Of a stretch of 64,000 nt of DNA, positions 44,310 through 53,791 are shown piece after piece. Source of the DNA: Lachnospiraceae bacterium (GTDB lineage: Bacteria; Bacillota; Clostridia; Lachnospirales; Lachnospiraceae); the NCBI GenBank assembly GCA_009780115.1, contig WRAQ01000006.1:23428-87427 (forward strand). The letters are read 5' to 3'. Numbering within the stretch: position 1 is the stretch's first letter; each line of letters starts with the position of its first letter. Below the pieces are notes generated by a model. It worked only from the letters and a program-made list of their open reading frames with translations, was not told the origin of the DNA and did no database searches. The position numbers were made by a program, and so were the translations under genes.

Positions 44310-45569
44310 ATGAAAATTGCTTACAATGCCTCGGCTGTCCTTGCTAATAATGCTTTATTCCGCAATGATAATCAACTTTCCGATTCATTAAAACGCCTCT
44401 CCTCCGGACTCAAAATAACCAGCGGTAAGGATAATCCATCCGGCCTTGCGATGGGGCGCCGTATGAATGCCCAAATCCATGGAATCGCTGTTGCAACTCA
44501 AAATGCAAGTGATGCAATCTCCGTTATCGAAATCGCCGATGGTGCGATGGCGGAAGTGCATACAATTCTACAGCGAATCAATGAATTGGCAGTTAAATCC
44601 TCAAATGAAATCCTCACCGATGACGACCGTAAAATGATTCAAGACGAAGTCGCCGCCCTCAAGCATGAAATCACCCGTATCAGCCAGACGACTGAATTTA
44701 ATGGCCAAAAAATTCTTGACGGTTCCTTTGATTTGCGCGGATATACAAATAATGTCGAAGTAAAAGTAACAAGTTATAGTGATTATGTACCTAATGGTGA
44801 ATACGAAATCACCGATTTAATCGTTTCTTATGACCACAACGGTAATATCAGGCTTACTGATGATGACGGTGTGCCGCTTTATACATTTGCCGGCACCGGG
44901 GCGCTGGGAAGTGCCAGAATTTCAGCCGCTGACGGAAATGTCATTACTATCACCGGGCCGAAAGGTTTTGAAATTAAACTTGAGTTAAGGACAACGGAAG
45001 ATGCAGGATTTGATCTTCCCTTACCCGGCGACCCGAATGCAACCCCGCCAACCTTGCCTGACCCGCCGAAACAATATGTGTACTCCTGGTCAAACTCCCT
45101 GACCCTTATTCCGCCGCCGACAATTACACCACCGGCGGCAGCTACTCCCTCCCTCATGGTTGATGTTGTCGGTTTTGGTGCGATGGCAATGCAAATCGGT
45201 GCCAATCAGGGCCAGCAATTGGATATCCGGATTCATAGATTGTCGTTGGAAAATATGGGCATTAGTAATATCGATGTATCAACTCATGAAGGTGCGCTTG
45301 ACGGCTTGAGCAAAATGGGTAAAGCGGTCAACTATATCTCCAGCGCCCGAAGCCATATGGGTGCTTATCAGAACCGCCTTGAGCATACGATTAGCAATCT
45401 TGATATCACCACCGAAAATATGACGGCGGCTTATTCGCGGATTATGGATGTAAATATGGCCGAAGAAATGACCAAATACACAACTTTACAAATCCTCGTC
45501 CAGGCAAGTACCTCAATGTTGGCGCAAGCAAATGAAAGGCCATCAAATGTCTTGCAATTGTTGCAATAA
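44310..45569 (+). CDS. hag: Flagellin
   Basis: This 419-residue flagellin has the conserved N-terminal D0/D1 region (LSDSLKRLSSGLKI, NPSGLAMGRRM, NASDAISVIEIADGAM) and C-terminal coil (RLEHTISNLDITTENM, ending MLAQANERPSNVLQLLQ). The central domain (~140-290) is variable, with a Pro-rich stretch. It forms the flagellar filament and is exported without a signal peptide. It contains the TLR5-contact-like region less conserved than in enterobacteria. FliS, its chaperone, follows. Confidence 0.95.
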   Translation: MKIAYNASAVLANNALFRNDNQLSDSLKRLSSGLKITSGKDNPSGLAMGRRMNAQIHGIAVATQNASDAISVIEIADGAMAEVHTILQRINELAVKSSNEILTDDDRKMIQDEVAALKHEITRISQTTEFNGQKILDGSFDLRGYTNNVEVKVTSYSDYVPNGEYEITDLIVSYDHNGNIRLTDDDGVPLYTFAGTGALGSARISAADGNVITITGPKGFEIKLELRTTEDAGFDLPLPGDPNATPPTLPDPPKQYVYSWSNSLTLIPPPTITPPAAATPSLMVDVVGFGAMAMQIGANQGQQLDIRIHRLSLENMGISNIDVSTHEGALDGLSKMGKAVNYISSARSHMGAYQNRLEHTISNLDITTENMTAAYSRIMDVNMAEEMTKYTTLQILVQASTSMLAQANERPSNVLQLLQ

Positions 45570-45573
45570 AAAT

Positions 45574-45657
45574 GTGAAGAGTTTATCTAAGGAGTCGGAC
45601 AAAGGTCCGACTCCAAAGAAAAACTAGACTTCACATGGGAAGAATGTCCATTCTTCA
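45574..45657 (+). other. Structured RNA element, copy 1 (before fliS)
   Basis: Closing stem GTGAAG (45574-45579)/CTTCAC (45629-45634), second stem AGTTTATCT against AGAAAAACT, central hairpin GGAGTCGGAC/GTCCGACTCC with AAAG loop, then a separate hairpin GAAGAATG/CATTCTTC. Shares layout and flanking sequence with copies at 46639 and 54627, while central-stem bases differ but stay paired. Confidence 0.65.
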
Positions 45658-45681
45658 TTAATCGGAAAGGGTAATTAGCTT

Positions 45682-46155
45682 ATGTCGAACGAAAAAAAAC
45701 AGGAATACACCTTAAAAATAACCCGAGCAAATAAAACCCAGTTAATCGTTATTTTGTATGAAATGGCTTTAACTTATATGGCTGAAGCGGAAGAAGCCTA
45801 TGAGGCAAATAACCGCAAAGAATTTCGTCAGGCAATCAGCCGTACCCGCGGCTGTATCAACGAATTGATGGCTTCCTTGCATTTTGAATATGAAATTGCT
45901 ATCTGTATTTTACAGTTGTATATGTTCGTCAATAGGGAACTTGCGAAAGCGGAAGTACGGATGGATATCACTCATGTTGATAACTCGGTTAAAATAATCC
46001 GCGAACTATTAATTGCTTACCGCGAATTAAGCCTTAAAGATGACTCGCTGCCGGTAATGAAAAATGCGCAAATCATCTATTCAGGCTTAACTTACGATCG
46101 AAAAGATGTACTTGATAGTTTATCCCACAGCACTAACCGGGGTTTCCGGGTGTAG
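45682..46155 (+). CDS. fliS: Flagellar secretion chaperone FliS
   Basis: This 157-residue four-helix FliS has ITRANKTQLIVILYEMAL near the N-terminus and the typical LMASLHFEYEIAICILQLYMFVNREL. It binds the flagellin C-terminus and keeps it unpolymerised before export. Its 3' end overlaps by 36 nt the end of the convergent DUF2508 gene. GGAAAGGGTAATT precedes the start. Confidence 0.88.
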   Translation: MSNEKKQEYTLKITRANKTQLIVILYEMALTYMAEAEEAYEANNRKEFRQAISRTRGCINELMASLHFEYEIAICILQLYMFVNRELAKAEVRMDITHVDNSVKIIRELLIAYRELSLKDDSLPVMKNAQIIYSGLTYDRKDVLDSLSHSTNRGFRV

Positions 46156-46506
46156 GTTTCCGGTTAGTTCTGAATAAAGTGGTTTATCCCCGGCTATAAC
46201 CGGTACGGCGCGGGGTACTTTTTCTTCTTGAGACTGTTTTTCCTCTCGATTGCTTAATTTTCCGACCTGCTCTAATAAGTAATTATACCGGAAAATTACC
46301 GAATTAAGCTCATATATATAACAGTCAATCAAATCAGGTTCTGTGACGTTGTCGAAACCCATATAGGCAACTTCCAGAGCCTCTTTTGTTTTCCTTAAAT
46401 CATCTAAAAGCGCATTGCGGTACAATTCTTCGTTGGTTAGAGTTGGCTTTTCTTTAGTCTGCCGCATAGCAAAGCGGTTATTACCCTGACTAAAAAAGAA
46501 CTTCAT
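46120..46506 (-). CDS. DUF2508 (YaaL-like) protein
   Basis: This 128-residue protein has central residues matching YaaL/DUF2508: NALLDDLRKTKEALEVAYMGF, then VTEPDLIDCYIYELNSV and RYNYLLEQ. In Bacillus yaaL lies next to bofA, and here bofA is the divergent neighbour, which supports the call. The C-terminal ~40 residues are poorly conserved and are encoded in the overlap with fliS. Function unknown. Confidence 0.75.
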   Translation of the reverse strand: MKFFFSQGNNRFAMRQTKEKPTLTNEELYRNALLDDLRKTKEALEVAYMGFDNVTEPDLIDCYIYELNSVIFRYNYLLEQVGKLSNREEKQSQEEKVPRAVPVIAGDKPLYSELTGNLHPETPVSAVG

Positions 46507-46638
46507 AATTCACGACCCTTCTAACACTCACCCATTTCAAATAATGGTAATAATTACCAATTATCCTTACATAATAATTATAGACATGGAAAAGGCAAAA
46601 TATTCATGTAATTTTAAGCAAAAGACAAGCATATACTT

Positions 46639-46729
46639 GTGAAGAGTTATCTAAGGTATCGAGTAATAACTCGGCACCAAAGATAAGCTACACTTCACAC
46701 GGGAAAAACGCAAAAAATTAGTTCTTCAT
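46639..46729 (+). other. Structured RNA element, copy 2 (before bofA)
   Basis: GTGAAG (46639-46644)/CTTCAC, AGTTATCT/AGATAAGCT, central hairpin GGTATCGAG/CTCGGCACC, then GGGAAAAACG with a facing GTTCTTC. Same plan as copies 1 and 3. Confidence 0.65.
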
Positions 46730-46751
46730 AAACAATCATATGGAGGTGAAT

Positions 46752-47024
46752 ATGGATATACCAACCGGTACTTGGATATTAGCAGGAGTTTGTGTAGTTA
46801 TCCTTCTGCTTGGTGCTTTGAAAGCCAAAATGGAATGGATAATTAACTTTGTTTTACGCACAGCCAGCGGTGCACTAGCGATTTACTTAATCAATTTCTT
46901 TTTATTGAACCGCGAAATAGATGCGGCAATCGGCTTAGGTTTCGCCAGCCTATTGACATGCGGAATCCTTGGATTTCCGGGGCTTATCTTACTTTACGGT
47001 ATCAATTTTTACAATTTTTTGTGA
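46752..47024 (+). CDS. bofA: BofA-family protein
   Basis: This 90-residue membrane protein has three hydrophobic segments and the BofA-family core (LRTASGALAIYLINFFL, ILGFPGLILLYGINFY). In Bacillus BofA holds the sigma-K processing protease SpoIVFB inactive during sporulation. The ATG at 46752 has GGAGGTGAAT before it; an earlier in-frame ATG at 46740 overlaps that site and is rejected. Presence suggests a sporulation-lineage clostridium, although BofA-like proteins also occur in non-spore-formers. Confidence 0.85.
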   Translation: MDIPTGTWILAGVCVVILLLGALKAKMEWIINFVLRTASGALAIYLINFFLLNREIDAAIGLGFASLLTCGILGFPGLILLYGINFYNFL

Positions 47025-47367
47025 CATTTTTACAAATCGTATCTTTTAGTAAAAATGCCGATAGACAAAATATAATTAACCAGCTATAATGTCACTATTC
47101 AAGGTTTGTTGTAAATAGCAACAATGATGCACACAAATCGCGAAAGCGATTGACGTTTCTATCTTCTACAAATTATTTATTCTTAGTTTTTCGAAAAATT
47201 CTAATCGTGTCGGTTGATTTTTCACTTAAGTTATACCTTTAGTATCATAATTTATTCTTATTTTCTATATTCACATCTGTTGTTGCATTAACTGCTTCGC
47301 AGTAAATGCTAACATAAGCATTCAAATCGCTGAAAATGATGATTTGGCGCTTGAAAGGAGTATCTAA
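47025..47367 (+). other. 343-nt spacer with tandem hairpins before the Tad operon
   Basis: No gene is visible. CATTTTTAC/GTAAAAATG (47025-47033, 47049-47057) lies just after bofA. Further on are hairpins TTGTTG/CAACAA (~47105-47124), ATCGC-GAAA-GCGAT (~47138-47151), ACTGC-TTC-GCAGT (~47290-47302), AATGCT/AGCATT (~47304-47321) and CAAATC/GATTTG (~47322-47346). Several have stable GAAA or TTC loops. The last ends close to the ribosome site of the next gene, so the leader may control Tad expression. Confidence 0.45.
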
Positions 47368-48393
47368 TTGAACAAAAGAATATTGGCAGTATGCGATACC
47401 GAGGCAGATTATGCTTATCGGATGGTGGAAGTGCTTAAAGCGCGGAAAGACCTTCATTTTGACATCCACGTTTTTACTGATTTAATGAAACTTTTAGCTT
47501 TTGGCCTTGTTGATGAGATAGAATGTCTGCTTATCACCGAATCGGCTTATGAAGAAAAGGTTAAAGAACTAAATATCCCGCACGTCTTTATCTTAAGCGA
47601 AACCGGAATTGAAAAGGGCAACGTCCTTTCCCGCGAAGAAAATCACTTTTACAATATCAATAAATATCAGGCTGCCGACAATATCGTTAATGATATGTTA
47701 GCTTACTATGTTGATATTAAGGTGGTACTCCCGCGAAAACTTCTGCAAAACGGCAATCAGGCAAAAATCATCGGTGTTTATTCGCCGGTCAAAAGATGCC
47801 TCCAAACTACATTTTCTCTAACCCTTGGGCAAATTTTAGCCAAACAAGGTAAATCACTTTATTTGAACTATGAAAGTTTTTCGGGATTCGGGCAGATTAC
47901 GGGCCGCAATTTCCGCGCCGATATTACGGACATGATGTACTTGTTCGAATGTGTCAAAGAGAAATTTATCTACAAATTAAATACTATTACAGAAAATGTA
48001 AACGGGTTGGATTTCATTGCCCCGGCAGCGATTTATCCGGATTTGATGAATATCCCCGGCAAGAGATGGACGGAGCTTTTAAAGGAATTACGTGAGCAGG
48101 GTGATTATGAATATATTATATTGGATTTGACTGATTATGTAGACGGGTTGCTTCATATTTTGAAAGAATGCGATTGGATTTATACCATTACCAAGGGTGA
48201 TTTTTATGCAGCAGCCAAGATGGAACAATATGAGCGCCTGTTAGCAGAATTAAAACTGGAAGGAGTAATGTCAAAAACCCAAAAACTTAATCTGCCAATA
48301 TTCAAAAATATTCCGCTTAAACATGATGAGATGACATATAGCGAGTTAGCTGCATATATAAGGGAGAGGTTATTGGATGATTTGTGCAAGTGA
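47368..48393 (+). CDS. CpaE/TadZ-like pilus localisation protein with degenerate Walker A
   Basis: This 341-residue protein starts at TTG (GAAAGGAG before it). An N-terminal receiver-like part (~1-115) is followed by a MinD/ParA-like domain (~135-341). Where Walker A KGGxGKTT should be it reads YSPVKRCLQTTFSLTLGQ, so ATP hydrolysis is doubtful. It likely positions the Tad secretion ATPase. The 3' end overlaps the cpaF-like gene by 17 nt. Confidence 0.75.
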   Translation: MNKRILAVCDTEADYAYRMVEVLKARKDLHFDIHVFTDLMKLLAFGLVDEIECLLITESAYEEKVKELNIPHVFILSETGIEKGNVLSREENHFYNINKYQAADNIVNDMLAYYVDIKVVLPRKLLQNGNQAKIIGVYSPVKRCLQTTFSLTLGQILAKQGKSLYLNYESFSGFGQITGRNFRADITDMMYLFECVKEKFIYKLNTITENVNGLDFIAPAAIYPDLMNIPGKRWTELLKELREQGDYEYIILDLTDYVDGLLHILKECDWIYTITKGDFYAAAKMEQYERLLAELKLEGVMSKTQKLNLPIFKNIPLKHDEMTYSELAAYIRERLLDDLCK

Positions 48394-49585
48394 ATCCCTA
48401 AGAAAAATAAAAGAGATAATCCGGCAGCGAGTTCTTGACGAGATTGAAAAATGTGGTGATTTATCCGATGAAGATATTCAGGAGATAATCGATAACGAAA
48501 TCGTCACCTTGCAAAAATCATCGGAATTGGGGTTTACGGTGCGGAAAAAATTGCGGAAAGAATTGTTCTATGCAATCCGGAAACTGGATATTCTTCAGGA
48601 ATTACTGGAAACGCCGGAAATTACGGAGATAATGATTAACGGTACCGATAATATTTTTCTTGAGAAGGCCGGGCGGATAAGATTATGCGAATTTAACTTT
48701 GAATCTAAAGAAAAACTGATAAATGTAATCCAGCAAATAGTTGCCGAATGTAACCGGACTGTAAATGAAGCATCACCGATTGTTGATGCGCGGTTAGCAA
48801 ATGGGGCGAGGGTAAATATTGTTTTAAGCCCGGTGGCGATAAACGGCCCGATTGTTACCATTAGACAATTTCCGGAGCAACCGGTTTTGATGGAAGACTT
48901 GCTTAATTATGGAGCACTTTCTGTGGAAATGGCAGCGTTTCTTGAACAGGCAGTGAAACAGAAAGAAAGTATCATCATCAGCGGCGGAACCGGCTCGGGT
49001 AAAACGACATTCCTGAATGTATTATCAAATTTCATTCCATGGAGCGAAAGAATAATCACAATTGAAGACAGTGCTGAACTCCAAATCCTTAAAATCCCCA
49101 ACTTAGTGAGGCTGGAAACAAGAGGGGCAAATGTTGAAGGCTGCCGCGAGATTACGATAAGGGATTTGATTAAGACAGCCCTACGGATGCGCCCTGACCG
49201 GATTGTTGTTGGTGAAGTCAGGGGGGCGGAGGCAATCGACTTATTGCAAGCGATGAATACCGGGCACCCCGGCTCAATGAGTACTCTTCATGCCAACAGT
49301 GCAAAGGATATGGTCAGCCGCTTAGAAACAATGGTTTTGATGGGTATGCCGTTACCATTAATCGCGATTCGTAAGCAAATAGTTTCCGGGATTCAATTGG
49401 TTGTCCAACTTGGGCGGCTTTCAGATAATTCAAGGAAAGTACTGGAGATTGGGCGGATTAACGGCATAGTGAATGATGAGATTGTGACAGAACCATTGTT
49501 TAAGTTGGCGGAAAAAGGCGAGGACTCAACCGGTAAAATCAAGGTTAGTTGGGAAAGGCAAAGAGAAATTGAGAGAGTTTTATGA
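48377..49585 (+). CDS. tadA: CpaF/TadA pilus assembly ATPase
   Basis: This 402-residue secretion ATPase of the type II/IV superfamily has Walker A IISGGTGSGKTTFLN, an Asp box (ITIEDSAELQI), Walker B (DRIVVGEVRGAEAIDLL) and a His box (GSMSTLHANSA). It drives Flp pilus assembly. It starts inside the end of the preceding gene and overlaps the following tadB start, so translation is coupled. Confidence 0.95.
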   Translation: MICASESLRKIKEIIRQRVLDEIEKCGDLSDEDIQEIIDNEIVTLQKSSELGFTVRKKLRKELFYAIRKLDILQELLETPEITEIMINGTDNIFLEKAGRIRLCEFNFESKEKLINVIQQIVAECNRTVNEASPIVDARLANGARVNIVLSPVAINGPIVTIRQFPEQPVLMEDLLNYGALSVEMAAFLEQAVKQKESIIISGGTGSGKTTFLNVLSNFIPWSERIITIEDSAELQILKIPNLVRLETRGANVEGCREITIRDLIKTALRMRPDRIVVGEVRGAEAIDLLQAMNTGHPGSMSTLHANSAKDMVSRLETMVLMGMPLPLIAIRKQIVSGIQLVVQLGRLSDNSRKVLEIGRINGIVNDEIVTEPLFKLAEKGEDSTGKIKVSWERQREIERVL

Positions 49586-50315
49586 GCTTAATAAAAAAGA
49601 AAAATTTATGATATGGTTTGGCGGTTTGGTTGTTGTGATAGTGTTTGCCTATTTTTTCTATCGCTCATTATTAGCAGTTTTAATTCTATTACCACTAGTA
49701 TTTGTTTATCGAAAAATGGCACAAGAAAAATTAAAGTCATCAAAACGTGAAGAGCTAAGCAGTCACTTCAAGACTATGATTGAAATTGTGGCTGGAAATC
49801 TAAGAGCCGGATATTCAGTTGAAAATGCTTTCCTTGAAATGGCGAAAGAAATATCACGTGATTCATCATATCATCAGCGGGCTGGGTCGCCGGCAACAAA
49901 AATGGCAGCCTTTATCAAAAAAGGTCTGGAAAATAATATCCCTCTTAACGAACGGCTTAAGGAAGCAGGAAAAATTAGTGATATAAGTGAAATTACTGAA
50001 TTTGCCGCGGTTTTTGGAGTCGCAAAAAACAGTGGCGGGAATATGATTGACTCAATCGGTCAATACGCAGCAATGATTGGCGACAAAATCGAAACTGAAA
50101 AGGAAATAAACATTCTTTTAAGTGCCCGCCGGGCAGAGCAAAAGATTATGAATGCCGTCCCTTTTATCATTCTTTTTTATCTGGACATCACCTCGCCGGA
50201 ATTTTTTTCATCACTTTATCATAATCCGGCCGGAATTATAATTATGAGTGGATGTATGCTTCTTTACCTTTTGGCTTATTACATGTCGGTTAGAATGTTG
50301 AAAATTGAAATCTAA
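49569..50315 (+). CDS. tadB: TadB-like inner-membrane platform protein
   Basis: This 248-residue type II secretion F-domain protein has N-terminal membrane segments (~17-45), the F domain (HFKTMIEIVAGNLRAGYSVENAF, FAAVFGVAKNSGGNM) and two C-terminal segments. A TTG start at 49569 overlaps tadA by 17 nt; an ATG at 49608 is the alternative but has no ribosome site. Works with the next protein as the membrane platform of the pilus machine. Confidence 0.85.
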   Translation: MREFYELNKKEKFMIWFGGLVVVIVFAYFFYRSLLAVLILLPLVFVYRKMAQEKLKSSKREELSSHFKTMIEIVAGNLRAGYSVENAFLEMAKEISRDSSYHQRAGSPATKMAAFIKKGLENNIPLNERLKEAGKISDISEITEFAAVFGVAKNSGGNMIDSIGQYAAMIGDKIETEKEINILLSARRAEQKIMNAVPFIILFYLDITSPEFFSSLYHNPAGIIIMSGCMLLYLLAYYMSVRMLKIEI

Positions 50316-50391
50316 GTTGTATTACCATCGTTTAAGGTAGTTGTTTTTGTCAAAAAAGAAGGTACAGCCCGAAAGAAAGGAATGGATTTTA

Positions 50392-51948
50392 ATGATTGAG
50401 ATTATTTTTGTTACTGGTTTGGTAATTCAACTTCTAATAGGTTTACTAGCCAGGAATGAGGCGGGAGAAAAGAAATTTCTTTTAAAAAGTGCCCAATTTT
50501 TATACCGGAAATACTTTAAACATCTCTTGGAAAGAACCGGCGCATTGATAAGGATTGACAAAAATATCGGCAACCTTAATCCCGGTAAGGATAAAGAACT
50601 ATTATCAATGCAATATTACATCGAAAAAATCCGCTTTTCTTACGCTATGATTTTGGCAGGTAATATTTTGGCATTAATTCTTAGTATATCAATATCTCAA
50701 AATAGCCATTTAATTGAGGGGTTTAGGATTCTGCGGAATAATTGGGAACAAGGAAGTTATCCGCTTGAATTGTCAGTAACAGCGGAAAATCCGGAAAGCA
50801 AAAAGTACGATATAACTATTACAGTTGAGGCGGTAAGTTTGAATGAGGAAGAAGTGAAAAAACTGGCGGCGGAAGTCTCTGGGAAGTTACCGGCCTTAAT
50901 TTTAGGCAAAAATATTAGTTTATCTCAAGTAACAGAAAATCTTAATCTGATAACAAAGCTTAATGATTATCCCTTTAATATTAATTGGGTTAGTGACAAG
51001 CCACTCTTAATCAGAAATAACGGTGTGATTGATAATCAGGGACTGAAAGCATCTCTGGGAATGGAACCTGGTTCCGGTGAAATAGTTAAACTTACCGCTC
51101 ATCTAACTTATCAAGACCAATGGGTTGAATACCAGTTTAGTGAAGATATATTTGTTAATATATTACCTTATCTAATTGCCGAAATTGATAGCTGGGAGGA
51201 AGCGGTAATAGCAGCGGTGGCTAAAAGTCAACAAGAGAATGCAGATAATGATTACTTTAATCTGCCGGAAAAAATCAGGGGGACCGCCGTAAACTGGCAA
51301 GAAGTGAAATCAAAAGATGGTTTATATTTATGGCTGATAATTTTCACTGCTGCGATTATCGCTTTCGCCATAAGGGATCAAGAGCTTCAGAAAAAAGTCA
51401 CTCTTCGGAACCGGCAGATAGACCGTGATTATCCGGAACTGGTTAGAAAACTGGCCCTTTATCTTGGCGCCGGGATGACCTTAAGGGGTGCATGGAAGCG
51501 GGTGGCGGGGGATTATGATAAAGGAAGGGGCAGCACCTTCGGGAGCGGGTTCACTCTTGGGAAAGGGAAAACCATCCACGTGAACGGGTTCGCTCTTGGG
51601 AAAGGGAAAGCGGCCGGAAAAGTAAGGTATCTATATGAGGAAATGCTGTACTCGGTTAGAGAACTGGATAACGGCATTCCGGAAAGAGAGGTATATGAGC
51701 GGTTTGGCAAACGAGTGGGGATAGCGAAGTATCGCAAATTGACAGGGTTATTATATAACCATTTAGAAAAAGGCAATAAAAACCTTTTGCAAGTTTTACG
51801 TGAGGAGGCGGAAATCGCACTTGAAGACCGCAAAAAAGCCGCCCGCGCCATCGGCGAAGAAATGAGTACAAAATTATTACTGCCAATGATGATGATGTTA
51901 TTAATCGTTATGATTATGATTATGGTGCCGGCATTTCAGATGTTGTAA
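50392..51948 (+). CDS. tadC: TadC-like membrane protein with a short internal repeat
   Basis: This 518-residue protein has an N-terminal membrane segment, another at ~85-105, an extracellular middle region (~110-310), a membrane segment at ~320-340, then the F-domain (RDYPELVRKLALYLGAGMTLRGAWKRV) and a last membrane helix (LLPMMMMLLIVMIMIMVP). At ~383-410 a 13-residue unit GF(T/A)LGKGK is present twice, encoded by a 39-bp tandem repeat (51547 and 51586) inside the otherwise conserved F-domain. ATG 50392 has GAAAGGA upstream and is preferred over TTG 50341. Confidence 0.78.
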   Translation: MIEIIFVTGLVIQLLIGLLARNEAGEKKFLLKSAQFLYRKYFKHLLERTGALIRIDKNIGNLNPGKDKELLSMQYYIEKIRFSYAMILAGNILALILSISISQNSHLIEGFRILRNNWEQGSYPLELSVTAENPESKKYDITITVEAVSLNEEEVKKLAAEVSGKLPALILGKNISLSQVTENLNLITKLNDYPFNINWVSDKPLLIRNNGVIDNQGLKASLGMEPGSGEIVKLTAHLTYQDQWVEYQFSEDIFVNILPYLIAEIDSWEEAVIAAVAKSQQENADNDYFNLPEKIRGTAVNWQEVKSKDGLYLWLIIFTAAIIAFAIRDQELQKKVTLRNRQIDRDYPELVRKLALYLGAGMTLRGAWKRVAGDYDKGRGSTFGSGFTLGKGKTIHVNGFALGKGKAAGKVRYLYEEMLYSVRELDNGIPEREVYERFGKRVGIAKYRKLTGLLYNHLEKGNKNLLQVLREEAEIALEDRKKAARAIGEEMSTKLLLPMMMMLLIVMIMIMVPAFQML

Positions 51949-52061
51949 AAGGATGAAGAGATATTCAAAATCAATGCTAAATACTAAGAGCAATAACAAG
52001 AACAATGAAAAGAACAATGAAAAATAATAATATCTAAAATTTCGTTTGGAAAGGAAAAAAT

Positions 52062-52256
52062 ATGAACAATTTAAAAAAAATTTTTAAAATGAAAGATTTA
52101 ACGAAACTAAATGACAAAGGGTTAGGAACGATTGAAGTTATCCTGATTTTGGTAGTATTGATTGGTTTAGTCGTTATCTTTAAAGACCAGCTTTTAGATT
52201 TAATAACGAGAATCTTCGATGCTATTTCGGCAGATAGCGGAACAGTTTTGACATGA
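52062..52256 (+). CDS. Flp1-like pilin
   Basis: This 64-residue prepilin has a Lys-rich leader, then KGLGTIEVILILVVLIGLVVIF with the Gly-x3-Glu(+5) pattern of Flp/type IV pilins (processing after the Gly before Thr). GGAAAGG precedes the start. It is the likely main subunit of the Tad pilus. The stop overlaps the next start. Confidence 0.85.
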   Translation: MNNLKKIFKMKDLTKLNDKGLGTIEVILILVVLIGLVVIFKDQLLDLITRIFDAISADSGTVLT

Positions 52257-53752
52257 AAAAATCATTAAATCAAATACCGAAATCACTATTACGAGATAAC
52301 AAAATATTCAGCTATAAACTGAACGGCTATTTAACAGTATTTTTATCACTATCCTTGACATTATTACTAGGTATCTTTTTCTTCTTAATCCGTGCTTCTT
52401 TTATCAATTTCAGCAAAATGAAACTGGAATGTGTCACAGATATTGGAATGAATGCGGTATTAGGTGAGTATCATCGTGAACTTCTTAACCAGTATGACCT
52501 TTTATTTATTGATATGTCTTATGGGACAAGTAATGGCGGGGTTCACAAGTTGGAAAACCACTTGAGCGGTTATATTAATCAAAATTTATGCCTGGAAAAA
52601 AATAATATATCATCGTGGAACAGATTGACTCTGCAAAATGTCGAAATTACGGAAACCCTCAAACCCCACCACTATGACGGCAAAATCCTTAGGCGCCAAG
52701 CCTGCGCTTATATCAGTGAAAATATAAAAACAGAGGTATTGAGCGACCTGACTTTGCAGTTAGCCCAGGCCGAATCGCTAGATGGTACTGATGAGATGGC
52801 CTCATGGCAAAATGTGATGACAAAAATAGCCTCGATTCTTTCGCTTCTTACAAAAGAAGCGCGGCAGCAGGCTCTTTCAGGTAATCCGGAAGCCGAAATT
52901 GAGAAAATAAATATTACAATTGATAATCCCGCCGAAAAGATTTTTAACAATGCGAACCAGCAGCTTGACCATCTAGTTAGCAATAGTCATAAAGGCGGTA
53001 ATATCAATCTTAGCGATTATTATTCTCATCGGGCATCGAATAATAATGACACGAATGTCACAATTGATGTGAATGTCAAAAATAATCCAAATAGCAATAG
53101 TAATTCAAATATCGAATATGAAGCAAGCTTCATAGATGATATTACCTCAATGATTCTTTTCCGGGCTTACATATTTGAAAAATTGGGGTATCACAAAAAT
53201 GAAAAAGCAGATTCACTATTGGATTATCAAATCGAATATCTGATAATTGGTACAAATTCTGATGAAAAAAATCTGCAAGGAATTAAGGCGCGGATATTTA
53301 GCTGGCGGCTTGCCGATAATGTCAGACTTTATTTTTCTGACAGCGTGAAACGAAAAGAAGCTTATACTACCGCATCAGCAATATCCAGCCTAATTTTGCA
53401 TCCTGAACTAACCCATTTAATAGCAAATTCGCTTTTATTTTCATGGGCTTTCGCTGATAGTCTTGATGATACGGACAAGATAATCGACGGCGGAAAAGTC
53501 CCGTTAATAAAAAAATCAGTTGAATCAACGGAAAATGGACTTTCATATTATCAGTATCTTGAGTTAATGCTGATGATTACAAGCGAAGTAAAAATTTTGG
53601 CGCGGGTAATGGATATTATTGAAATGGATATTCGTCTTACGTCCAATAATCAGCATTTTCGGATTGACTTGTGCCTTGAAAGCTATCGGGCAACGCTTGA
53701 TTATTATGACCGGTATGAAAGTTATAGTATTGATAGGCGTTACGGGTATTGA
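52253..53752 (+). CDS. DUF5702 Tad-locus protein
   Basis: This 499-residue protein has one N-terminal membrane segment (LTVFLSLSLTLLLGIFFFLIRAS, ~27-50) preceded by a TadG/TadE-like start, then a long extracellular part with LLNQYDLLFIDMSYGT and a low-complexity Asn/Ser stretch (~265-285). The order and motif fit DUF5702, which occurs in clostridial Tad loci. Probably a minor pilin or surface component. Coupled to the pilin gene by ATGA. Confidence 0.75.
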   Translation: MKKSLNQIPKSLLRDNKIFSYKLNGYLTVFLSLSLTLLLGIFFFLIRASFINFSKMKLECVTDIGMNAVLGEYHRELLNQYDLLFIDMSYGTSNGGVHKLENHLSGYINQNLCLEKNNISSWNRLTLQNVEITETLKPHHYDGKILRRQACAYISENIKTEVLSDLTLQLAQAESLDGTDEMASWQNVMTKIASILSLLTKEARQQALSGNPEAEIEKINITIDNPAEKIFNNANQQLDHLVSNSHKGGNINLSDYYSHRASNNNDTNVTIDVNVKNNPNSNSNSNIEYEASFIDDITSMILFRAYIFEKLGYHKNEKADSLLDYQIEYLIIGTNSDEKNLQGIKARIFSWRLADNVRLYFSDSVKRKEAYTTASAISSLILHPELTHLIANSLLFSWAFADSLDDTDKIIDGGKVPLIKKSVESTENGLSYYQYLELMLMITSEVKILARVMDIIEMDIRLTSNNQHFRIDLCLESYRATLDYYDRYESYSIDRRYGY

Positions 53753-53791
53753 TAACAGCCACAGTATTCTCCCGCATATGCGCTTCGCCCA

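Noticed and set aside
47057..47064. GCCGATAG as a sigma-D (flagellar) -10 box
   Set aside because: The -35 TAAA is not found at the required 15-nt distance, and the site is part of a hairpin arm.
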